Below are positions 22,906-33,800 of a stretch of 64,000 bases of DNA, piece by piece. Where the stretch lies: positions 682,001-746,000 of the forward strand of contig BCKC01000002.1 of NCBI GenBank assembly GCA_001600455.1, given 5' to 3'. The translations under genes and the position numbers were made by a program. The notes beneath the pieces were generated by a model. That model searched no databases. It was not told where the DNA came from and worked only from the letters and a program-made list of their open reading frames with translations. The DNA is from Endocalyx cinctus (Eukaryota > Ascomycota > Sordariomycetes > Amphisphaeriales > Apiosporaceae). Each line of letters starts with the position of its first letter. The first letter of the stretch is position 1.

Positions 22906-25870
22906 AACGAAAAAATCTATTGTTCTACGTCTCTCGTTGATGTGTACGGACTTTGGGAAAACGGGAGCGAGGAAAAGGGCGACGTCGTCAGGATGCCAAC
23001 ATATCTATCATGTGCCGTAAAAGTTCGAAATACTTCGTAGCGATAGGTAAATAGAGAAACCAGTAGATCAGGTTTATGAGAGTACGAGGGATCAGAGATC
23101 TCCAATCTCGAAATCAAGCTGGAGGACAGCACATAACTATTATAACAGCAAAGACACTAGTTTTCTCTCGCATTTCCCGTCACGCTACGAGCATGTTAAT
23201 TTGTCAATTGATCGCGAACGGCGAAATATCCAAACTTTCATCCTCCTCCTTCGACGAGGATGCCATGACACTCTTAAGTATATTCGCCCTTATCATGGTG
23301 TAGAAACCAGCTGGTTAGAGTACATATAATCACTACTACGCACTACTATCGGAAATATTTTAAAGCAGAAGAAAGCAGAAGAGCTAGTCGAGATCGGGGG
23401 ACCCATCCCCTTTCAAGCGCTATCTGTCGTTCCGGAAAGTTGGGATGAACTTGCTTGCGATAAATTGCGACCTACGTGCCACGCCCATTCTATCCGGTAG
23501 GGTACATACACTAAGGGAGACCGCGTCGGATTCGATTGGGTTTGATTAGATATCGTATCCCAGAACTCCGCGTTTTTTCTTCATTTATTTATATACTACG
23601 TCGGTTCGTTTAGATGCCAGAAACAAACTGTGCTAACTTCTCAGCCATGCGATGCGAAATGCGGACGAGGCTAGATAGGAGTTGGCTTAGTTAGAAAGGT
23701 CTGGCGTCTTCGTCTGACAAGGTTGGAACTCGTTCTTATCCGAGACCTGTTATCCGTACGAGTCAGTTACCATAAAAACCGATAAACTTTTTTTCTCTCT
23801 TTTATTTCTCGCGAAGCGAAGGAACTAGCAAAATACTACTAAATCCCTAAGCGTCGCTTTTATAGTGCCGTAATTTATTTGAAAGTGTTGGGTTCAAATC
23901 TTAAGTCTGTCGATTCCCTGGTTACACATCACCATCATACGAGATCATATTGGTTTGCTTTGTAATACTCGTGTATATTGTTCTACTCTCACAACTATAT
24001 CAACGAAGCATCAAGGGCCATCCTACGTATCCATACTCCTTAGCCATTTTGACCGTAGGGCCCAGATTTTTAAGTTTAATCCCTGATAGAGGTCGAGAAG
24101 AGATTACGAAACCAGAAAAGCTACCATCTTTATACGAGACAAGAGACAAGACTAATGGCATCCCCCAGAATCAATATTGGAATGAATTTTTTTTTTTTTT
24201 TTTTGGGTTGAGCATTCCCGAGGTCTTATTCACCACCGCGATGATCGATAGTAGCAGACGAAGTAGCCACTTACCTAATTCTACCCACTCTGCCACTCTC
24301 TTTCTACCCATTTATCTTAGCGTCCCCGAAGCCAAGATAATAAATACAGCGAATCCCATGCCCGTTAACGTCTATCTGGTTTCCTTCTCGAGCCGGTTTC
24401 CATTCTCCTTTCAGCCGGATCGCCCATTCGTTGAGTTGGGGCCTGATATTGCTATCAATGACGATTGATCGCGTTGGAGAAGGTAAAGTGCCTTTCCTTG
24501 GAGGGCAATCATTCTGATCAGGTGATTGGCCGATCAGAGCTGGGCATTGAAATTTATTTCAGAGCTTGGTATTCATATTCGGCGTCAAGATTTGATACCG
24601 CCTTTTCACACACTATTGAAGACTGGGCATCGGCTTCGGGGGAGTATCTTCTACCCGTGTCTACCCGTGAACTCCGAAGTAGCCTGATAACCACTCTAGC
24701 GCATTTTACATAGATTGGCGGATTACTGTTAAGCAAAACCTGCGATCCTTAGAGGGAAAGATATTGGATTTACAGCTTGAAATCCTACGATTTATCACCG
24801 TACCTACCATGTTGAGAGACTGAGCAGATATTCATTGGACTAAGTATATAATATATATACCTTTTCAATCCGTTTCGCAGATTGGTAGAATGAGATAGCA
24901 CTTAGCGGTTACGGTTTAAAGCTCGTCATAATGTATGTAGGCGGGGTATCTATTCTCACTTTTCGGTATTCCATATATAGGATTGAGGGGCTATCATCGC
25001 TTACGAGAAAACATACGTATAAGTGGACCAGAAAGATCGGAACCGTAACTTACATATAGCTGGCGGTGTGCGTATGCGTATAAGCAGATGGGTCTGTTAA
25101 AAAAAAATTGCATACTAAGGACCCGACAGTATTGGACGTCCACAAAGGGTAAAAATTAAACCTTCTTCCTAAAAAAGTAGTAATATCAACATAAGACTAG
25201 ATACGGAATCCCGATAGACGCGATTTTTCTCACGAGAACGCGAGTTGGGGAGAAGAAACGGTGTTGGTTACATTTCTTCGACTGGGCAAATTCGACGACG
25301 TGGATTGGGTTGAGTTGGGTTGGGTGGTAACGACGGACCGTCCCATTGCTGCAGATTGAAGGGAGGGTGACAGCGGCGGCAGAGGATTGGATGATAATAA
25401 AGGTTATAATCCACTACAATATTATGTGACACTGCTTCGGCCCTTTTCGTGCCTCTTCTCACATTCGCAGTTATGATATCTGAAAAGGAATCCAATACGA
25501 GTGGTTTTCGTCGCTCGTCTTATTGTCGGTCTGTCATGGTTCTATTTTTCCAACGAAGGATATGATTGGAGAAAATTACATATTATAGTATGCAGATCAT
25601 CTCTGTCGGTGTGCGTGTACAAGAGGGGCTCCTATTCCTTTTTCTTCTATTCCTTTTTCTTCTTTTCCCCGCAGTAGGGAGTGATTCATATCTGTCGCGC
25701 GTTGCCTCGGCAACCAAGCCCTAAAAGTTACGCGTTTTTGAAAAAAAAAAGTCTTACATAGCCGAGTAAGTAAGACATAACGGTTAGTGTAATCTCCAAA
25801 TTAGAAATTAGCCAATGCTTCGAGTCATCGAACAGAGAATTAATCCGTAATAAAGATATGGTAATAATAA
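22906..25870. other. 3-kb gene-poor spacer
   Basis: No convincing gene is visible. A frame near 23950-24468 contains a long poly-Phe stretch that comes from a T run (24187-24204), and it shows no family motif. The start of this stretch is the promoter of the CFEM-PTH11 gene. Confidence 0.45.
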
Positions 25871-26010
25871 GTCTTGGTGGCTCAGTTGGCAGAGCGTGAG
25901 TCTCATATAAATGCGTATATGTATGAATTCATACATTCATGAACAGTATGACTCAGTCTTCCAAAGATTGGGATATCTCAAGGTCGTGAGTTCGAGCCTC
26001 ACCCAGGACA
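25871..26010 (+). tRNA. Elongator tRNA-Met (CAT) with a 67-nt intron
   Basis: The 5' part (25871-25907) and 3' part (25975-26010) join to a 73-nt tRNA. The acceptor stem GTCTTGG pairs with CCAGGAC, the D stem GCTC with GAGC and the T stem GTGAG with CTCAC around TTCGAGC. The anticodon loop CTCATAA gives anticodon CAT at 25904-25906. The intron (25908-25974) begins directly after position 37, the canonical place. The anticodon arm matches the yeast elongator tRNA-Met pattern, including the T31/T39 mismatch, so this is not the initiator. Internal A box (TGGCTCAGTTGG) and B box (GTTCGAGCC) are present, and a T run at 26048-26058 can end Pol III transcription. The intron contains a perfect 14-base palindrome, GTATGAATTCATAC. 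Confidence 0.92.
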
Positions 26011-27636
26011 TAGAACGTAATATCGAATGTTTCCACGCATGATGGAATTTTTTTTTTTCTTTCTGTATCTTCTCATTTCTTTAAGTGGCTAATCTGGCAG
26101 TCTGGATAGTGGCTGAGTTTCCGGGTCAGCATCCGATATGTACCGACCAAGCCGGTGTGGCGATCAAAGAGGTCAATTCAATATGTAAGGCGCTAAATTA
26201 AAGACTGGGAAGGATGATAATAGCACTTCAGGGACCTGTCAAACGAGAGAAGTGCAAAGCTCTCAACAGATTGGGTGGATGAAATATATTCGACAAGGTA
26301 TATAGCTCCAGGGTTGAAAGTGTACCGCAGAAAGCGATGGCGTAGTGTAACGCAACGAAATACCTATCTCGGAACTACATACTATGTATACATATATGTA
26401 TATACCACAAATAGCTACGGAGTATACGATTGATAATAGAGTAGGCGGTGTGTATACATACTACTATACTACGTACGGTAGTTGGGATTAATACCTCAGT
26501 TTGAAAATGGGTAGTATCGACGTGATAGTCAACTGAATTATGACTTGTTAACATGGTATTGGTCGAGTATCTCGCTTGGGCGGAGTAATATTATCTTGTC
26601 GATTCGAATCAGAGTTTTAAGATTACTTTGTTTACAATTTTAAATGAATCGCCATCTATGATTGGCCTTTGAAAGCTGAGAACAAAGTCTCTTTTCTCTC
26701 TCTCGACGATATGAGGACGTGAAGATATAATGATATCGTCTGTGATTTCATTTTATTTTCATACGCTGCTCGAGATACGAAAGATGATTGATAAAAAAAA
26801 GACAATTGAGACAAAAAGAAAAGATGATTCACTAAGAACGGGAATAGCCACACACCGTCCTCGTGCTTTAAAACATCAGTGGAGATGTTTCCCCAAATTA
26901 CCCCTATAAAGATTTAAATGATTGGTCGGATAAGACTTTAGCGTACTGTTAGCTGTCATTCACCCTATACTACACAGTAATGTATAGCGTAGTTCCCTGT
27001 CAACAGTTCCTATCCCACGTTGGAGCTTTACTAAAAGTAAACATTACCACCAAATAATTTCTAACGAGGAAAAAAAAAATAAAAAATTACCAAAAGAAAA
27101 CGAGGAGAATTTCTTCAAACCGAACGTCAAATTAAACCAAATCTATTCCGTATAATCTTATCAAATTATCTTCTATCTCTTTCTTTTTCCCTCTCAGAAA
27201 AGAAATCTTTATGTCTTCCTCTTCCAATCTTTCCACTTGGTTAGGTTTGGTTATTATAAAAATTTTAATGATGCAAACGACACCTCCGAGAAATTAAACC
27301 TTTGCTTTTTTTTTTCTCTCCTCTGTTTGATACCGTCTCCTTTTTCATTATAGGTATGTCACTTGAAACCAAAATACGAAGAGATGAAAAACAAAATAAT
27401 ACTTGCGTTACCTTTTCTTCAATTATCTATGTCTCTGGATATGTATATATCATTTACTAACTAGAATATTTAATCATTCTTCAGCACTGATTTTCTTGAC
27501 GAAATTACGAGCACTTAACGTCCTTACAAAAGATACCCTCAATTCCTTTTCGTTCCGCCACTTTTCTTTTGAGCGATTCGTTCTTCCAACCGATTCTATC
27601 TTTTCCTATTTTCCGGAACCACACACTATCTAAACA
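26011..27636. other. Spacer upstream of the 810-residue protein gene
   Basis: No gene is seen. It contains the Pol III terminator T run at 26048-26058, a TATGTATACATATATGTATA-type repeat near 26385-26402, and a TACGGAGTA motif near 26415. The last ~400 bases are CT-rich and probably hold the promoter and 5' leader for the gene at 27637. Confidence 0.5.
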
Positions 27637-30069
27637 ATGGATCAACCTCCGCCACCGCCGCCTCATGGCCACATGCCAAAGTCCGCAAATCCGAATATGC
27701 CTCCAGGAAAATACGATATCTTCATAATACCACCTCATTCCTCCGGCTCAGGTTTCTTGTATTTACCTTCCCTCAAGCCGAATGTCAATAGTTTTGCCGC
27801 CGGTTTCGCATCTGCTTTGGTTCTCGTTATTCTTGGCCAGAGCATGGCCCCTGCCTTTAAAGCATGGTGGAGCAGTTTTCAAGGGTTGGGAAATGCGGGA
27901 ATGATAATATTAGTAATCGCCGTTGGTATCGGTGCATGGTCTTTAGGCAGGACGCAGCACGACGGTGGCCCAGGACCGGGCGGTGGGCCTCAAAATAACC
28001 AATGGTATAGCCAAGGTCCATATTCTGGAGGTGCTGGTGCTGGCGCGGGTGCTGGCTCCGACGTGCCGCCTCCGCCTCCTCCGCATGGTTCACCACCTCC
28101 TCCCCGATCTGGGCCGCCTCCGCAGTCAGGCCCGCCACCTCAATCGGGCCCTCCTCCTCACACAAGAGCTCATGAATCGGCACCACCACCACAACAAGAA
28201 CGGCAACGGCAACAGCAACCACCGCCGCCGCCGCCACCACCTCGGGAGCCAACACCGCCCCCTCCGCCTCCGCCTCCAACTGAGCCTGAGCCTGAACCTG
28301 AACCTGAGCCGGAACCTGAACCAACACCCCCACCTCCACCACCTCAACCACCTCAACCGAAAGCAGCACCACAACCAAAAGCACCTCCACCCAGTACACC
28401 CAAACCAGCGAAACCTAAGCCAGAACCCTCTAAAAGTTCTTGGGAGAAGGCGAGGGAGGAGATCAGGCGAAAGGAAGAGGAAAGAAAAGCTAAAGAAGAA
28501 GAAATGAAAGCAAAAGAGGCCGAGCAAAGACGAAAGGAGGAGATAGCAAAGCGATTGAAGGAGCTGCGCGAAAAAGAGGCTCGCGAGCGTGCCAAACGGG
28601 AACAAGAGGCAAGGGAAAAGAAGGAGCGCGAGATACGGGAGAGAGAGCGCGCGGCAAGGGAAAGAGAACAACGAGAAAAGGAGCAGCGGGAAAGAGAAGA
28701 GAAGATCGCGAGGGAGCTGCGCGAAAGAGAGGAGCAGAGGATAAAGGAGCAACGAGAAAGAGAAGAGCAAGAAAAGGCCCGACGCGAGAAGGAACAGCGA
28801 GAAAACCGAATCAGAGAGGCTCGGGAACGAGAACTGCGCGAAAGGCTTGAGTACGAAAGGAAACTCAGGGAGAAGCTTGAAAAGGAAGCTAAGGAACGTG
28901 AAGAGGCCAGGCTCAAGGAGGAGGAGGCAGCGAAACAAAAGGCATTAGAGGCGGCCAAGCTCGAAGCGGCTAGGCTGAAGGCAGCAGCCGAAGCAGAGGC
29001 CAAACGGAAAGAGGCCGAGGCTACTAGGAGGAGCACATATGCTTTCTCTTCAGTCGGAGAGAAGACTAATCCTTGGCCTAATGGAAAGCCTCCGGAGCAG
29101 CCTCCACCAACTCCTAAATCTGCTACTCATGTCCCTCCTTCTCAGCCTCCTCCGTCTCAACCTGCTCAGTCTCAACCTCCTCCGCCTCGGCCAGCCCCAT
29201 CCCAGGCCGCTCCTTCTCAGGCTCCTTCGTCCCAAGCTCCCTCGTCTCACAGGCCGCCACCTCCTACGGTGAAGACATTCAACGGCAATGATGATGAATC
29301 ATACTCTTATCGCCCATATGACCAACCCAAGAGGCATTCTCGGAGAAGATCGGGCGAGACGATATTTACGGAATCCTCGTACGCCCCATCCCAGTCGACT
29401 TCGCGGACAACACCGCCACCGTCTATGCGCGGACCTTATACGACCAGGGATCCGGACAAGATTGTCATAAAAGCGGTCTACGGTTTCTTGAACCAATTTT
29501 CTAAGACACCTGCTTCGCAGCTCATTTCCGGCACTGGTTCGGTTACAGACGGTCTTATTCTCCGGATCACCACCGAAGGTCTCTTCATCGACGACGATGT
29601 CCGGGGAGTACCGCAACGAGAATGGGACGTGAAAGCGTGGACGCTCAAATGCATGGAAGTATGGTGTCCCTCGCACTGTTTCACGGACCCCACCGTGTCT
29701 CCTAAAGTTAAGCCGGGTGGGTCGAGGTTCCGACTGTCCGGACGTGGGCCATCGAAGACGATGACGGGCGAAGATGCGGATACTTTTCTCACCGACCTCC
29801 TGCATTCCTGCAAGGATGAGTGCCGTCTAAGCGCGCACGGCGAAGATGCGACGTCGAACGGCTGGAATCATCGCGGCTTGCACGTCCTCCGGGCCACGAT
29901 CCGCGACGAGGCCGGCAAGAGGTTCATGTTCGTCCTGAATGAGGAGGAGGGTTGGAAAGTTGCCGTCGGTCTGCAACGATTGAGGAAGGGAACTCAGGTT
30001 CGCCAACTCGGTATCGAATCCATGTCGCCTCCCGAGGCGAGAACTACTTTAGAGATGCTGGGTTGGTAA
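27637..30069 (+). CDS. Proline-rich, coiled-coil membrane protein with a conserved C-terminal domain; function unknown
   Basis: A single uninterrupted exon of 810 residues starts at an ATG in good context (AACAATGG). Two hydrophobic segments lie near the N-terminus (about 52-75 and 88-103), so the protein is probably membrane-bound with a short luminal or cytosolic head. Residues ~110-265 are Pro/Gly-rich (long PPPPP and alternating Glu-Pro runs). About 268-465 is a highly charged Arg/Glu/Lys region with heptad spacing, a predicted long coiled coil or single alpha helix. About 480-610 is Pro/Ser/Gln-rich. The C-terminal ~185 residues look folded (KIVIKAVYGFLNQF, GLFIDDDVRGVPQREWDVKAW, MFVLNEEEGWKVAVGLQRL). 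I do not recognise a named family. A scaffold or tethering role at a membrane would fit the architecture but is not shown. Confidence 0.88.
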   Translation: MDQPPPPPPHGHMPKSANPNMPPGKYDIFIIPPHSSGSGFLYLPSLKPNVNSFAAGFASALVLVILGQSMAPAFKAWWSSFQGLGNAGMIILVIAVGIGAWSLGRTQHDGGPGPGGGPQNNQWYSQGPYSGGAGAGAGAGSDVPPPPPPHGSPPPPRSGPPPQSGPPPQSGPPPHTRAHESAPPPQQERQRQQQPPPPPPPPREPTPPPPPPPPTEPEPEPEPEPEPEPTPPPPPPQPPQPKAAPQPKAPPPSTPKPAKPKPEPSKSSWEKAREEIRRKEEERKAKEEEMKAKEAEQRRKEEIAKRLKELREKEARERAKREQEAREKKEREIRERERAAREREQREKEQREREEKIARELREREEQRIKEQREREEQEKARREKEQRENRIREARERELRERLEYERKLREKLEKEAKEREEARLKEEEAAKQKALEAAKLEAARLKAAAEAEAKRKEAEATRRSTYAFSSVGEKTNPWPNGKPPEQPPPTPKSATHVPPSQPPPSQPAQSQPPPPRPAPSQAAPSQAPSSQAPSSHRPPPPTVKTFNGNDDESYSYRPYDQPKRHSRRRSGETIFTESSYAPSQSTSRTTPPPSMRGPYTTRDPDKIVIKAVYGFLNQFSKTPASQLISGTGSVTDGLILRITTEGLFIDDDVRGVPQREWDVKAWTLKCMEVWCPSHCFTDPTVSPKVKPGGSRFRLSGRGPSKTMTGEDADTFLTDLLHSCKDECRLSAHGEDATSNGWNHRGLHVLRATIRDEAGKRFMFVLNEEEGWKVAVGLQRLRKGTQVRQLGIESMSPPEARTTLEMLGW

Positions 30070-31738
30070 ATGGTCAAGAGCAATCCTGGATGTCTGGGTT
30101 ATATATACCGAGTCACATCGGAATGTGGAGCCCTCTGTGGAGGAATGCGAAATCAATTGCCGGTGCTGGTTTTAAATGAAACCACATTCCCAACCGAACA
30201 GATTAGCCCAATTTGGAGTGTTTGTTTCTGTTTTTCTTTGATTTAAATCCCCCCATTGCATGGCAAAGCGAGGCAGAAAAAAAAAAAGAATGACATTTAT
30301 TCTCACAGTTTTTCATCAGTTTCTTTCTCTCTCATCTCAACTCCAAGAAAAAAAAAATTGATTTTTTTCATTTTCTCAAAATCAGTCAAGCAATTGCATG
30401 TAGATACGAGAAACCTTTACATAAAAACCCAAACACAGATAGCTATATCTAAAGATACCTACGAATTTTAATGATAGTTTTACGATCGATTTAAATATAA
30501 ATATACATATATATTATAACTTTTTATTTTATTTTGCTGAATAGTTGTATGAGTGATGTGTTAACTCTTTACTTTTAGTCTTGAGTAAAGTAAGTGATGG
30601 AATCCTGTTAAGACGGTAAATCAAGGAGCATGGTTTATTGGCAGCCTTGAGTACCCGAGTATATAAATAAGAATCAGAATGCCCATGTTACTATCTTGTC
30701 TTTCACATACTTTTTGAAGTATTTATTTTCTATATTCGAAAGTTGACCTAGTTGATTTCCCCAGTTCAACTTTGTAACCACTCAGCCACTCAGCCCCTTT
30801 CCTTATCAGTCCCAATTGCTTAAGTAAGCATCATTGAGATCATTCATCTATGGCGTCAAACATGTCGTCGACATCCTTACTACGTCGGATTTGTAAGTGT
30901 CCTCTTCCTTTTTACTATTGGTATTTATTCTGAAGATGAATAATAATCATCCTAATCTCATCGATAATTAAAAGAGTAAAGTTATGTTTAAACAATCCAA
31001 GTAGTATAGGAGAATGAGAAAGATATCGACGTGAAACGCTAAGTGGTTAATCTGAAGAGCGACTGCATACAAGGTAAGTAGACACCGTGGTCACGAAATC
31101 CTTCTGTCAAAGGGGTATTATTAGTTATAATGGCTCGGTCACTGTTGAAGTTAGCAATTCTGTCGTGTGTAAATTCAGAATGAGGCTTCATGCATCTGAT
31201 TTCTCGCTTATCCACGTCAAAAACATTGCAAATTCACAAATTAGCAAGTGAACAGTAATTAATCTCCATTGAACTGAATTCACCAAAAATGATCAGACTT
31301 ACGAGTAGAACGCGTTGAGAAACGGCACTCCTAGTATAAGTGTAGCATTCTAGAACGGATCGCTTTCGTCCAGCTAGAAATCCTCGACGGACATGAGATC
31401 CAACCGGCACACCGGTCTCTGACCCTTTTCCGATATTTTCATAGGGTTAAGATGAAAAAGGGTTTGTGAGCATGTCTTGGTGGTACTATTTCTCGTACTG
31501 GTCAGATCATATTGAGATAAGAGAATAAATAACTAATATTGACCGTGAAAAAAGGTGTTAACGACATTGAAGAAGAGGATTATGATGAGATTGAAAGAAA
31601 TTGGTGGGAAATGATAATCTTGTCCAATCATCTAATCATCTCGCCAAAATAGGATGCCTACCTTAAAACTAGGCAGCCAGATAGAAATAATGATAATCAA
31701 GTTATTACATGGGAATAGCTTGCTATGTTGTCTTTCAC

Positions 31739-31795
31739 AAAAGTTGCCCTCACCAATCCTGGTCAATGGCTCAGTCTGTCGCCGCTTTACTCAGG
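31739..31795 (+). repeat. Dispersed repeat fragment, copy 1
   Basis: About 56 bases starting AAAGTTGCC and ending GTCGCCGCTTTACTCAGG match 44275-44330 with roughly 80-85% identity by eye. Sequences on both sides do not match, so this is a short leftover of a dispersed element. Its family is unknown. Confidence 0.65.
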
Positions 31796-33064
31796 CACTA
31801 CTTACGTACTACTCAGGGAATACTCAGGCGTACTCAGGAAAATCGCCAAAACCGGGTTCACCGTCTGTTAGGTGTTTTTTGACAAACTTAATATTATATT
31901 CATCTCAATCCATAAATAGGACTACGCCTGAGATCTTATTATAGGCCAGTTCTAATCCTTACAATATAAATAAGAAGTACTATTTATATATTAAATATGC
32001 CATGTATAATTTTATTTATAAATTAACGCGTGTCCTTACTTTTTGTAAGGCCAGTCAGTAGATTAGACTATGTGTACGGTGCACGTAAGTTTATTCAGCT
32101 ATCAAAGTGTATATATACTCAGTTAGCACCGAATAGCTGTCAGTATGACTTTTATTTGGTACGCATCAACTTTGATATACAGCTGTATCGTACCAGAATC
32201 AGGGTATTTCCGGAGCCCATACTGTTTGTGATAGTACGGGTGTTACGTTAATATAACCCTACCTTTCGGATCCGCCCCTTTTTCTAAACCTACAGGTAGG
32301 TGTGGATGAGAGCATAGGCGAGCTGTTCTTGCTTTTTGTTACTAATCACTCGAATAGCACCGGTGTAAGAAGGGTAGGCGTGCCTAACGTACCTTTAGGT
32401 AGAGATAGATTGATATTATTTAATAGTTGTATGAAGAGAACGCGAGGTTAGCTGCACTTACCGCTAATTTACTTGCAGTTAATTCTCAAAGCGGCCATAA
32501 CCTTTAGTACCCCGTTGCAAATGCGAATTTGGCTATTATACCTACCGGAGTCTTCTGGGGTGATAATTATCCAAGCCATTCGCTGGAAACGTCGTATTAT
32601 AATAACCTTAACAGCTTGGATACCCACTCGTTATTTATTGCCTGCTCTGTAATAACCAATAATTTGACATATAATAATCTTAACACGACGTATCTGGCGA
32701 TACCGCCTCGGGATATAATACCCTATTTCGGCGTGACGGCGTACACGGTCGTAGGTCAGCTGTACTGGGCATCTCTCACCCTTATCCATTCGGCGATCCG
32801 CTCCGTTATCAACGATAATAGTAATAACCCGCCTCCCGAAGCGACGGCCGTTATAGAATCTACTTACCGCCGTCCAATCTCCCTGATTCCGTTCGGTTAG
32901 TTATTAGCCCAAATTTAAGCACGTCTCGATTTCCGAAAATTGTGCATTTATAAGTTAAAAGGCACGGAAGGCTGTTTCAATAAAATACCGGCCTCCACTG
33001 CCCCCTTAACCGCATAACCCGCGCTGGATTCCCGCTCGCAGACGGGTTATTTCGACCTTTTCGA

Positions 33065-33085
33065 CGTCGAAGTCGAACTTCGACG
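33065..33085. repeat. Perfect 9-bp hairpin with CGA loop
   Basis: CGTCGAAGT and ACTTCGACG are exact reverse complements separated by CGA. A second weaker inverted pair (GGTCCGATTTC near 33090 and GAAATCGGGCC near 33127) lies just downstream. No gene context explains it. Confidence 0.6.
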
Positions 33086-33800
33086 GAGTCTCGGGTCCGA
33101 TTTCCTGATTTTTGAGGACGCTTTTAGAAATCGGGCCGGATACGCGTATAATCCCGTCGCGCGGAACCTCTTGGGGAAAATAACACGACGGGCTTTTTAT
33201 TGGGGGGAAGGTCCGCGATGGGAACTTATTGTCGTGTCTGACATTATTGAATAATGGAAAGAGCATAAAAACCAACACTGCAGTCTTTAATCTCTAAAGT
33301 GAATATCACAAATCATACTACAACCTCGGATGCATCGGCTGGGAAAACTATTCTGCAGAGAGCCTTACGCGATGAATATTACTACGGGGCATATTTACGG
33401 TTGTCGCTTCTCTCATAATCAAAGCTGAGAGTTCGCATTCCATGAAATGTGTACTTTGACCATCTGCCGCTATCCTGATATCATCTCGTTTTGTACTAAT
33501 GAAAACGGTATTCAGTCGATACCATAGAGTATCAATATAATCACACCTGCAGGCCACCAATGCAGCAGATCGGAGCTGAATGAGACGTTAGACCGATACT
33601 ACATGGTGATTTGATAGGCTGATAGGATAAGAGTGACATGACCTGCGGGGAATTCACAGCCTTTCGCAACTTGCTGAAATTTTTGCAAACTTCATACACT
33701 CAACTCAAATAATAATGCTTTGATCAAATTTAGTAATAATTATTCAACGAATGTGGTATCGCTTCTCATTATCAATTACTTGCTGATTATTAAACCGATC

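Larger units (their letters stand above)
30070..33800. other. 3.7-kb spacer with decayed repeat material
   Basis: No complete gene is found. It contains a possible orphan first exon at 30850-30892, a repeat fragment at 31739-31795 related to 44275-44330, four ACTCAGG copies between 31789 and 31840, and a 21-base hairpin at 33065-33085. The frame 32529-32900 is open for 123 codons but shows no motif. The sequence just before 33801 is the promoter of the ankyrin gene. Confidence 0.5.

Noticed and set aside
23950..24468. 172-codon frame with hydrophobic start
   Set aside because: It contains a poly-Phe block created by a T run and no conserved segment; probably chance.
28126..29036. Two long minus-strand frames rich in Leu/Phe/Ser/Arg
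   Set aside because: They are shadows of the Arg/Glu/Lys-rich and Pro-rich repeats of the 810-residue protein; low-complexity sequence stays open on both strands.
32529..32900. 123-codon frame before the ankyrin gene
   Set aside because: It has no in-frame splice partner or motif, and composition rich in Asn/Tyr/Thr is expected of AT-rich spacer. It cannot be excluded but is not supported.
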